A stretch of 64,000 bases of DNA from Crossaster papposus. Lineage: Eukaryota > Echinodermata > Asteroidea > Velatida > Solasteridae. A program made the translations under genes and the position numbers. This document shows, piece by piece, positions 44,101 through 56,700 of the stretch (position 1 is its first letter; every line of letters begins with the position of its first letter). The notes beneath the pieces were generated by a model that made no database searches, was not told where the DNA came from, and saw nothing but the letters and a program-made list of their open reading frames with translations. The stretch covers positions 1,324,217 through 1,388,216 of the forward strand of contig JBAIAA010000095.1 in the NCBI GenBank assembly GCA_037893245.1. The letters are read 5' to 3'.

Positions 44101-47100
44101 CACCAAAATAAACTTTTCAAAAAATAAAAATAAAATATATACCCAAATATGGGAATAAACATATTACATGGCAGGGATTAACGATTTATGCAAATTAGAC
44201 ATATTTCCACCACTTGGATTTTTGTAGATTTTTAGTATGTAATTCTAGGAACCTTATAGAAGTGCACTGTGGTGATAAACAATTTGTTGTAATTTTTTTG
44301 AGGTCAAAACTTATTTTTCCTGGACTACAAGTATTTGGATGAACAATGACAAAGGAATGCTTTTGTCAACAGCTGATTTGAATAGCTTGTGATTTGAATT
44401 GGAACTGAAGAACTTGTGATGGACTTGTGATGGACTTGCAGGGACTTACAGGGACTTGTGACGGACTCGACTACATCCCTGAATAGTATTAGGGCTTTCC
44501 TCTTTGGTCTGAGTGCAGTGTTAATCTTTAAAGTCTTGTGTACAAAGAGAGCAAACTTACCTGGAGCAACAAAGTAGTAACGCCGGTTGTTATCGGACGC
44601 GACGCCAATGTCTCGACGGATGCTGTTATACGCCAGGATGCCTTCCTGACCGTATCGGCCTCTGGCTTGCCAACCTTCGTCACCTGGAGGAAGAAGAAGA
44701 ACCACAGACCATTAGGAATCAAGATCATTTAGTTATCCCACGAGATCCAGTAGAATACATTACCATTACAACTGTCAACCGCTGTGATGTGAAACGCCGT
44801 TTGATTTGCCATAATCCTTCTGCTAAATTTTCCAACGGTGCAATCAGAAATTTTGGCTATTTTTGTATGTGCCACGCCAAAAAGTTAACGGATTTAACAA
44901 AATCTAATGTCCTTTGCTCCCAATTTTGGTGTCCAAACATACCAAACATTGCTGTTGAAAATATTTTTAGAAATCCACAGGATATACTGAATGCTTTTTT
45001 AATTTTTAATTTATTTTTATCACAAGGCCAAAGGCCACTCGAGGTGTTGGCTACTAGAGGAAGGTGTGGAAGAACCAGCCCCTCACACTGAAACAAGACA
45101 TTCTGATCTCTTCACAGCACGAATAGGGTTGGGATGGGTAACTAGTCCACAGCAAGGCATTAATAATGCCTCTACCCATATTATGTGTGGAAGTGTCCTA
45201 GCCTAGGCAAGCCTAGAACCCCCAACCTGCAGAACTACCAACAGACCACGAATTCAATGCTCCTGACAACTGGGTAATGGCAATCCCACAAAATTTGGTC
45301 GTGTTTTTTTAAAAATTCCCGAACGTCAAACTTTGGTTGCCTAATATGTTAAAGATGGCACCTGATGGACCGGCAGCTGAAAATCGCTATACCGAACGAT
45401 CGATATACCAAACAAAATCTGTGGGTCCCATGATGTTCGTTATACCGGGGTTCTGCTGGACCTAAATGCCTGATAAACATAAATGACAAGGTAGTCTAGG
45501 CAAGGGATGCTTCATGTTGGTATCAATTTTGTTTCAAAACCTCGTTTTTAGAAATTGAAGGCGAAACTACGAAACGGTGCGGCACACATTCCTCCAGTTC
45601 AAATACTAACCCTAAACCACCCTGAATATGTCCAAATCCATTTTCCTGTTTTGAAGGAAGTTTGGCGGATTCAGGATACCTTCATTATTGAATACCGGTG
45701 GAATCTTTAATGGATTGAGGATTGTAAGCTTAGCGTTACTGCAGGATTTTAATAGATTCAGGATACCTCCATATTGAGCTAAGATAAAGTCACTAACACC
45801 AACTTTGTTGTGCATGAAAATATTGGTTGACTTTGGTGGACTCAGGAAACTTTATAGTAAAAGCATTCAAGAGGTTAGTTTAAACAAAATAGACCAGAAG
45901 AGTGTACCTGAATTGAACCTGCTCTGCAGATAGGAGAACTCGTATCCGGGAGCGGACGAACACTCAGAGGAGTGGCCATGACAGAAGCAAGACATGCAGC
46001 CAAAGGGGTCATCCTCCTGGAGATTGAAGTAACCCAACTTGCATCTAGAACAGAGAAAGAACAGGGAACGACGTTAATCAATGTAGGAGTGGCCATGACA
46101 GAGGCAGGACCTGCAGCCAAAGGGGTCATCCTCCTGGAGATTAAAGTATCCCAACCTGCATCTAGAACAGAGAGAGACAGAGAACAATGTTAATCAATGT
46201 AGGAGTGGTCATGACAGAGGCAGCACATGCACCCAAAGGGGTCATCCTCCTGGAGATTGAAGTAACCCAACTTGCATCTAGAACAGAGAGAGACAGAGAA
46301 CAATGTTAATCAATGTAGGAGTGGCCATGGCCGAGGCAGGACCTGCAGCCAAAGGGGTCATCCTCCTGGAGATTGAAGTAACCCAACTTGCATCTAGAAC
46401 AGAGATAGCGACAGAGAACAACGTTAATCAATGTAGGAGTGGTCATGACAGAGGCAGGACATGCAGCCAAAGGGGTCATCCTCCTGGAGATTGAAGTAAC
46501 TCAACTTGCATCTAGAACAGAGAGAGACAGAGAACAATGTTAATCAATGTAGGAGTGGCCATGACAGAGGCAGGACCTGCAGCCAAAGGGGTCATCCTCC
46601 TGGAGATTGAAGTAACCCAACTTGCATCTAGAACAGAGATAGTGACAGAGAACAATGTTAATCAATGTAGGAGTGGCCATGACAGAGGCAGGACCTGCAG
46701 CCAAAGGGGTCATCCTCCTGGAGATTGAAGTATTCAAGTGTTTTATTAAACAAATAATTGAATGTTTCACACTCGTGCGATGGAATAAATTATTTCATTA
46801 GGTGACAAACACACAAGTTACAAACATTCATTGGCATCATGTCGCAGAATTATAAAGGGTTGTGTCATAATGATAATAATTAGACTCCACTCCTACAAAC
46901 TATGCTGTTAAAGACCGTAAAAGAGAAAAACTTACGATCAAAAGAAAAGTACTTTTGTAAAAAAAACTTGATTGTTTTTTAGATTTTTTCCATTAATTTT
47001 TTGGTCAATTTTTTGTCAATTTTATTTTTCTTTTTTTTTCCATTTAATTTTTTTTTGTTTTAACTAATATTTTTTGTTTGCCCTTAAATATTTTAAACAC

Positions 47101-50100
47101 AATGCCGTGCCTACCTGTCACATCTGCGGTCTTCCACGTTGGTCTTACACTCACACAGTCCCGTGATGCTGTCACAACGTGGCTCACTGTTTACGCTGCC
47201 GGATACCAGACAATCACAGCTCCTGCAGTAAAAGGATCAAGGTAGGAAGATTACAAAACGTCCACATTATCCTAACGATAAATGTGACCGGCTCTACAAA
47301 AAAGGGTCTTAAGTCGCGCTGTGCACTATCATGTAATGGCCCGCTCAACGTTGAGAGGGTAAACATTTCATCAAAATGTGATTTTCCTTTTTTTTGTCAT
47401 GAATGACATATGTGACCCACCAGGACAAAACCAGACGGAAGTCGGCAAATGCCATTTCGAGATATGGCATTGTACACCAAAAAATGTGTTGCCGGTCGAT
47501 TTTTAATTTTTTTTATAAATCGTTAGTTAAAACTCTAATTTATAGGCTGTTCATGTTTAAACCTTTTTAAAAATCCCAGAAAGTGATAATATCGGCCTTC
47601 TTCTGATTTTTGTTGTCGTTGCTATTACTCAAATTGAGCAAACTTTGAAGCGTCGTTACTTTTCATTCGATAGCGGTACTGGTGTATCATTTTAAAGCTT
47701 AAAACGCTAGCAATCCAATGGTATAAAAATCTCTCATATGAACAATATTGACTTTAGCCTGGTTTTGGGGTGGTGGGTCACATATTTAATACCTACGGTT
47801 TAAGGTTTCATTAAAAGAAATGTTAATTTTGATGAATAAAGTGGACAAAAACGACAATTATGTGTGCATCGTTCTGTTGTAGTACAGCAGAGCCGGCTAT
47901 TTCAAAGCCTGTTTTCTCAGTTGTGTAGTTTGAACACGGCGTAAACACGTAGGGCCAAATTCATAAACAGTGATGATCACCGGATTATTTCAGTCGCGTA
48001 CAACTATTGTACTGTGGCTAAAATAATAATTGGCTGTTTATCCATCCGTGTACAAGTTCCTGCTTAGCCGATGTTTAGTGGTCTAGCCGTACATCATTCT
48101 ATTCACAGCGGATTACATAATATGTTGAACAAAAGGGCATATCTATCTTCGAAAACACGGTTAGCTCAGTTGACACTAGTGAGGGGGTCGCTATGTCGAA
48201 AAAACGCGCTGATAGTTTTACTCATGACCAGAAAATGGGTCTCATTGAGTGTGTAACGTAGGATAACAGTTCTTTCTGTGCCATTTCAATGATACGCAGC
48301 AGTTCCATGGCCATACGTCTGTCCTACAAGCAAAATGGTAACTTGTACACGAGATAAACAAGCCCCTTGGGACGTTTAACATTTCCTTTGTTACTTAGAC
48401 ACATGTCACTAACCATGTACGTTTGGTAAACAGCAGCTGATCTAAGCACTCTTTATGAATTTGGGCCTAGATTGGAACGTTCAATCATCAACTGTTTATA
48501 CACAGTTTAGCCTAGTTAATCGTGATCAAGGGAAAATCACCGTTTATGAATTTGGCCCGTTGCGTCTCCAAAATGAGAGGGGCTATGGATCTCTATTATA
48601 TACTAAATGAAAGCTTACGTTGTGAGCTTTCTTACCATGTACAGTTTATAACTCAATTTTTTCGCGACATAAGACACCTTTTTGTAGAGCCGGTCACAAA
48701 TGTGAGGGGTTCTGGCAAATGAGACGGAACTGGGCAGAGGTTTAAATGAGGGTTCTCAAGTAGTAAACAAAAAGGATAACATTCTCCTCACAATGCTGTT
48801 TCGTGTACTTTAATGGACATTCCAATAACAAGTTATAGGTTTTTTTAAAGTTTGCATTTATCAACATGTCGCAAAAGTAAAATATTGAGAAAAAGGCCTT
48901 TGAAGTTTCAAAAAGATCAGAATGTCTTGTTTCAGTGTGAGGGGCTGGTTCTTCCACACTTTCCTCTAGTAGCCCACACCTCAAGTGGCCTTTGACCTTG
49001 TAATGAGCGATTTGCATTAACAAAAAAATACAAAATACAAAAAAATAAGACAAGCTGGCAGTCCTGTGCTCGGCTTTAATCAGTGTGTTTCTTTTTGGGT
49101 CAGCATGTTTGCTTACACTCAGGGGATACAAATTTGACCTGGGAGGCTTTCAGCACAGCATGTCATGCTAGCACGGGAAGATAAATAAATAGGACAACCC
49201 AAGGACCGTTTCGAGCTTTAGGAGAATGTCAGTTCATCTCAATACAGATTTGTGACCAGCTCCACAAAAAAAAGAACGTTGGGAGGGTAAACATTTCATC
49301 AAAATGTGAATATATTTTTCAAGAATGACATCTTTAATACCTACAGTTTCAGGTTTCATTCAAAGAAATGTTGATTTTGATGAATAAAATGGACAAAACA
49401 ATCATTTTGTGTGCGTTGTTCTGTTGTTCAACAACAGAGCCGGCTATTTCAAAGCCCGTTTTCTCAGTTGTGTAATTTGAACTCTAAGGAAACAATCAAT
49501 ATGCAATCTTGTCGTATTTCCAGAACTGGAGGTGCTATGAAATTGTATTATATATATCAAATGAAAGCTTATGTTGTGGGCTTTCCAACCATGTATAACT
49601 CAATTTCACATTTTTGATGACATTTTTTGGAGTGTCGTGGCCGAGCGGTTAAGAGCTTGGTTTTCTGTTCCGCAGAGCGCGAGTTTGAGTCCCGGTGTCG
49701 ACACGTGTGTCCTTAAGCAAGGCAATTAAACCACTATTGCTTCGTCCTTCGGATGGGACGTAAAGTTGTAGGTCGAGTGTGTTGTATAATTTATAATGTG
49801 TGTATATATCTTTCCCATTATAACATTAATAAAATTGTATAATGCACGTAAAAGAACCCAGAACACTTATCGCTAAGAGAAGGGGTTTGCCCCGGTGTTC
49901 CTGGCTGACACAGCCTCTGTCTACGGGTTTCTTCTGGCTTACGAGCTACAGTGCCTTGAGCGCTTTTGAAGGATCCTTGGTTTCATTACCAGAAAATAAT
50001 AATAATAATACCCTTTTTTGTAGTGCGGGTGACATTTAGGGTTGACATTTTGGGCATGGCATAAATCTAAACTTTTTTAGGTATCCCTTTTATTTCTATG

Positions 50101-53100
50101 GTATGGTTCTCATATTGTTTTGTTTATACGCCAACAACTAGTCGACTCTGTCGTATAGATTGTGCAGAACTAACGTACGTGTACGTGATTGTATTGCACA
50201 GACTAGTTTTCTTCTGAAAGTTTGTGTTAATGATCTATGCACGCGCCGGAAGTTGGTTTGCGCGTTTCTTTTCAACAACTGTTTCCTCTAGCGGTAAAAA
50301 CAATCATGAAACAGCCATCAAATTGGTAGTTGCGATGCGCCTTTCATATTAAGATGGGTTTTAGTGAAATCGATTTTAGGACACGTCTTAGCCAAGCTCG
50401 ATCTTTGACCTCGGACTCGTTCTAAGACCTAAGATGAGTCGTATTAAGATAAGACGCGTTTCGTGAAATCGGCCCCAGATGACTTACGTGCATCCGGACC
50501 CGCTGAAGTCAAAATAGTTGGGTAGGCACTGGTTGCACTTCTCGCCGCCTACTCCTAGCTTGCATGTGCACTGCCCGCGACTGTTGCACTGTAGATGCAG
50601 TGAACCTGCAAGAACAACAAATAATAATAATTAGTTGATACATGTAGAGCTAAAATGTAATCAATAAAAAAAAATTAAATGTTCCACGGTCCAACAAGTT
50701 TTGTCATTTTCTCTCAATTTCTCAGGTGTTCTGGGCACAGGCTATAGAAGAGAAAAATGGAAATTAGTGAATAGTAGTTTTTTTCCAAATTTTCAGATTT
50801 ATTGATATTTGTAATCTTTGTTATGCCTACTAACCATATTTTTAAAGAAATAGTAAGAAAGTAGTGGCAAAAAAGTGTTTTTTTGAAAAAACGATAGGCA
50901 TTTTTCTATATCACATGTACAAAACTCGAAACTTCAAAGGCCTTTTCTGAATTTTTTACTTTGGGGACATGTTGGGAAATGCAAACTTTAAAAAAGCCAT
51001 AACTTGTTAATGGAATGTCAGATTGAAGTACAAGAAACGCCATTGTAAGGAGAATTTTATCCTCGTTTCTAATAGAATCCCTAATTTAACCTCTGCCCAG
51101 TTCTGTCTCAATTTGCCAGAACCCCTCACATTTGTCTTCGAAAAAGTCCCTGAAATCATCATAGGTACATTTGTATTTCCCAAAAATTGTAAAAAGACCA
51201 ATGCATTACACTACAGAGTGTGCCATATTAAATGAAAGCTTATTTCCTGCTTTTTCTGACCAACTGTAAAAAATTGAAAAAAAAAAGAAAAAAAAAATTA
51301 AACCCTTTTTTTTGCAGAGTGGGTCACATTTGACTGTTCGATTGAATCCGCGTTTGACAAATCAAATTGCTGAATTATCCGAACATGTTGCACGGCGGCG
51401 CTACAAACAACTCACCGACGGAGTCACAGTTGCACGGCTGGCATACGTCTCGCTGGGAGGACTGGTAGTAGTTGTCACGGCAACGCTCACAGTTAGGCCC
51501 GTCCGTGCTGCCCTGGCAGTCCTGGCAATGGCCGCCGTGGCCGGTGCGGTCGTAAAGGTCCTGGTCAAAGTAGCATCGGTTGGAACGCCCATTGCACTCA
51601 CAAGCTGTTGGGTCAAACACAAGACACACATTTATTTATATACATGCACCGGTATATTTACCCCTACCAACCCAAATCCTCCAAAATCCTTTTTGCAGAA
51701 ATGCAGAGTTTTGCAGGATCATTGAGGGCACTTGGAAGTTGATACATCGGAGGATTTTGCAAGATTGAGGGCATTTGGGGTTTTTGTCACTGGGATCCAG
51801 GTCATCAGGCCTAAACTAATGCTGGATGATTTTGCAGGATTAAGGTTACTTGGGTATTTATCTAAATGAGGATTTTGGAGGATTTTAATTTTTTTTTGAA
51901 TTTTTTTTTTCAAATTTCTTTTCGGCAATGAAACCGAGGATTCCTCAAAAAGCACCCAGGGCACTGTAAGCTCGTAAGCCTGAGAACACCTGAAGGAGGA
52001 TGAACGAAATGCCAGAAACACCGGGGCGAACCCCTTCTCTTAGCGATAAGTGTGACTGGGAGTTAGTCTTGCATATGCACTGTGGACCTCCGAACAATAT
52101 AGGTCCACACGATGCGGGAAGAGGTTACGGTTTGTGGACTTGCACACGTCCACAATCCGTTTTTCAGTTTCCGAAAAAGAGCGCTAGAGGAAAAACGGGT
52201 TAGGGTTACATGTATATATAGAAAAGATAGAAGGGACAGCTGAGAGGCCCATAATCCAAATTTGAGGGTAAATTTGTTTTGGGGAAGCGAGAAAAATGAG
52301 TATTTAGTCAAAGTTTGTTAACTACACGAAGACAAAGGAATGTCCACAGTGCGTATGTAAGGTAAAGCTATGTGTTCTTTTACGTGCGTGTCCAGGTTCA
52401 ATATATACAAAATACACACACACGGGACAAACGGCTTTACGTCCCATCCGAAGGACGAAGCAATAGTGGTTTAATTGCCTTGCTTAAGGACACACGTGAC
52501 GACGGCCGGGATTCGAACTCGCGCTCTGTGGAACAGAAAACACACGCTCTTAACCACTCGGCCACGACACTCCACAAGAGGATTGAGGTTATTTGTTACT
52601 TTGTATTTTCACACTGCTCATGCTCTACCTGGCATCACGAAATGAGCGGAAAGTCGCACACGGCCCAAACGAGTTATTGGCCGAAACGTCCATTTTTCAA
52701 GTGGCAGGTCGGTTTCGAGTTGTTAAATGTTTTTACATACAAAAAAACCTTCTTTATCAGATCCCAAAATTGTATAGCTCAATTAAAACTCTAAAGTGTG
52801 TTTTTTTGTGGCTGAATTGCACTGATTGATAGTATAGTTGGCACGGTTCACAGACTTTGAACTCCGTTTTCTCAAAACAAGGGAGCATGACTTCAGCTAT
52901 TTCAAAAGAGTATAGCGGGCGGCTAGGAATAAGCTACAGCAACACACAATACATCATTTGAAAGCTAAGGACTTCTTCTTTCTAGAAATGTAATAATGTC
53001 AACTTTTGTATTTTGCAACTTTCCACCCATTTCGTGAGGTCACCAATGCCCATTCTCCATATAGCTTCAGTCAAGGTGTAAGTTATGTGTCAAGGATAGG

Positions 53101-53742
53101 AAACGTTTGCGTACTAAGTGTCATGTGTGCAACCCCTTGTTGTAAAAGGGAACTTAGCAGCTGTTTGTTCCATGTTTGGCTGCTTTTATAACTCATTGGT
53201 AAACACACTGCAGGATTTTGCAGGATTCAGGCAGTGGTCACCAGTAATTTAATTATATTGGCGGATTTTGCAGGGTTCAGGTTATATGTGTAAGAAAAAT
53301 GGTTTATGGGGTAATATACGTGATTTTGCTAGTTGTTACAGCACCCTCATACATCCAGAAAATAGTCTTTTGGTTTGTGATAGACTTAAAAACAATTTGT
53401 ACAATGTGACTGGTTTTTCAATATCAACTTCTCTGTGAAAAGTCTTGGGTATCAAGTCAGTAAAAAGTCTTTGAGATAACCACTTCCGACCAGGTTGACG
53501 CCGGCCTAACAAACAACAACCAGTTTAGCCATCGGGCAAACAAATGTGAAACCACAATTTTTAATGGAGTAATTCAGCCAGCGACTAAAACAGCTCCGTG
53601 TTTCCCTTTGTTCAAATGGCTGTTTCCGTTTCCGATGACCAACGGCATTTCCTTTGCACCCAAAAAAACAAAAAACGACAAAACCCAAATTTGTAAATGG
53701 ATACCTTAGTAAATTTCCAATAAAAAAAAAAAAAAGTTTATG

Positions 53743-53775
<33 letters not shown>

Positions 53776-56700
53776 ATGAAAAAAAAAAAAAAAAAAAAAA
53801 TTGACAAAGCGTGCTTCCGCTCAACTAGAGCCAAATTGGTTGGCAAGTCTTCCTGGAAGAAAAAAATACCAAGATAGGGTCCGGAGCTAAAACTACAAGA
53901 CTAAATTGAGATTTCTTGGTATCATTTTTCTTCTTGAAAAATTCACAATCCATTGGTACAGTTGAACGCCGCTATACCGAACACCGGTATACCGAACATT
54001 CGGCTATACCGAACACATCCTTGACTTCTGATTTTTATGTCCAAACATACTAACAATTATTGTTAAAAATACGTCAACAATTTTTTAGAAATTCACTGTG
54101 TATATAAATGATATTTAGACCGTGTTTTATTCCCGAAATTTTGTATTCCCCGACCACACGCCATTCTGGTGTTCATGACTTCTGACTAGCGCACTCGAAC
54201 AAAGATACTGACATTTTGGGAGACCGCCAACATAGGGCAGGATAGCTCAGTTGGTAGAACGCCGGTCCGGTATTCCGGAAGGTCGCAGTTTTTTTAGTCC
54301 CGCCTTGCCAATTTCTTTGTTCACTTTGAAAATAAAAATGTTCTCTAGATATAAAACAAAATAATCAACCTTGCCTACTACTAGTTCTGGGATTTACATG
54401 TAAAACTAAATTTTTCAATATTTGGTTTTAATTCCACTATTCGGTTTCGATTTTGAAAACCGAATTTTCGAAACCAACTTAAAAAAAGTTTAGTCTTTCA
54501 TTTTTGTGTGACACAGGCTGAAGAAGACAATTGTAACATCTTCCAATTTGCTCCATGGCCCCCGATTGTACTAGTGGTTTTATTATTAGCCAGCCCATTT
54601 GACTGAATTTGTGAGTTCCCATTCATTTTGTCCCCGCATCACAGCTCTGGGGTGTTTTTGTAAAGACCCAGTGGTCACTGAATCATCCCCACTATAACCA
54701 GTCATTGAGAGGGCATTTCTTGTTGCAAATCACTCATTACTTTTTAGCTGTTATGATTGTGAGCTGGGCCCAATTTCACGACGCTGCTTAACAGTTAGCG
54801 GAAAAGTTGTGCTAACTTTAGCAGACAAATTTGCTAACCTTAAGCGCTATTTTACGGCGTTTTTGTGCTAACGTTTGCGCGCGCATGGAGATTCTACTGT
54901 TACGTCACTGATTTAAAGGTAGTATACACCATTTGCAGATATCGAAAAAATTTACTACCAAATTATTAAGAAATATCTTACTCATTTGAAAGTAAATAAT
55001 GATTGTAGGCATCCAGCAAAACGATTGCCCTAGATATCCTGTAATTATTCCAAAAAATTGAATTGTATAAACCAAGATTCATTATCGCCGGACGGAGATC
55101 GCAAAAAAACAAAAACAACATAAGAAAAACTGCCTGATTTCGGTTGAAAACGAAAGTCGTTTTTCTTGCTTTTCTCAGCAACCATGATTGTAAAACTTCG
55201 GACAGGTCAGTTTTTTAATATGAAATATAACCCCCTAAATCCACCCATTCATGATAATTCAAGCAGTTACCAATGGTGTATACTACCTTTAAGAATTTTT
55301 TTTTTTTTTAAGCGTGCTTTTTGCTGTGCTTACTGCTTACGGTCCCCATGAAATAGACGGAGGCTCGGTCAGCAGAAAATCGTGTGCTTAGTAGCGCTGT
55401 GAAATTGGGCCCTGGATTAGAACCCTAGAAAAATCAAATAATCGATATTCAGTTCGAAGAAAAAAAACAAATTAGGATAACCGGATTCGGATAACCGGAT
55501 TTCGAAATCTCCGATTTCTCCCACCACTACCTACCACTACTACTACACGATGTAAATCTAGGAGATTCCTGTGAGGTTGTTGATAGTAACAGTGAATAGT
55601 CAACAAACTGTGGACCACGCCGTGTTGATATAGGAAGCTAGGTGATGAGTATAGGACCATCTAGGGTCAGAAAACTAGTACCGACTTAAAAGGTAGGATA
55701 CACCATTTTTGACCAGCTCTACAAAATGTCGCGAACAAATGAAATTGAGTTATATACATGGTTAGAAAGCCCACAGCGTAAGCTTTCATTTAGTATATAA
55801 TAGAGATCCATAGCCCCTCCCATTTTGGAGACACGACGTGTTTACATATTGATTACTTTCTCAAAGTTTAAATTACACAACTGAGAAAACAGGCTTTGAA
55901 ATAGCCGGCTCTGTTGTACTACAACAGAACGATGCACACAAAATGGTAATTTTTTCCAGTGTATTTATCAAAATCAACATTTCTTTTAATGAAACCTTAA
56001 ACTGTAAGAATTAAAGATTTTATTCATGACAACAAATAAAAATCACATTTTGATGAAATGTTTACCCTCTCAACGTTGAGCGGGCCATTACATGATAGTG
56101 CATAGCGCGACTTAATACACCTTTTTGTATAGCCGGTCACATTTGCAGATATCAAACAATTGTTAATAATAATTCCAGGCATCCAGCAAAAGTATTGCAC
56201 TAGATATCCTGTAATTGTTCTGTAAAATCGAATAAAAAAAATTTTTAAAAAATTATGATCGCCGGACGGCGATCGCGAAAAAACCCCAAGCACCATAAGA
56301 ACCAATGCACGATGTCGATTAAAAACGACCGCCGTTTTTTCTTGCCTTTCTTGGCATTCATGATTGTAAAACTTCGTACAGGTCAGTTGTAGGATACACC
56401 ATTGATAATTGCTTGAATTATCAGAAATAGGTGGATTTGGGGGTTTGTATTTTGTAGTAAATATCGTTTAACTGACCTGTCCGAAGTTTTACAATCATGG
56501 ATGCCGGGAAAAGCACAAAAAACAGCATTTATTTTCAACCGGTGTCGAGCAATCATTCTTATGTTATTTTTGGTTTTTTTGCGATCGCTGTCCGGCGAAT
56601 CGCGAATTTTGTTTTATACAATTCTATTTTTCTGAATAATTATTACAGGATATCTAGCGCAATAATTTTGCTGGATGCCTAGAATCATTATTTACTTTCA

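Larger units (their letters stand above)
42370..44481. mobile_element. hAT-like MITE, copy C, with two nested palindromic insertions
   Basis: Ends CAGGGTTGTAGTCGAGTCCC and GGACTCGACTACATCCCTG, flanked by TGTAGTAT and AATAGTAT (6 of 8 identical). Against copy B, the sequence after GGCAGTCAC is interrupted by a 1.87-kb palindrome (42455-44327), which is itself interrupted at 43437-44064. Three layers of insertion in laminin intron 6. Confidence 0.8.

Noticed and set aside
46045-46740. CRISPR-like array
   Set aside because: Units are contiguous without unique spacers and are clearly copies of the laminin exon 5 acceptor region in an animal gene.
54240-54310. A functional tRNA gene
   Set aside because: The T-arm is replaced by a T run and the arms do not pair well; it is part of a SINE family.
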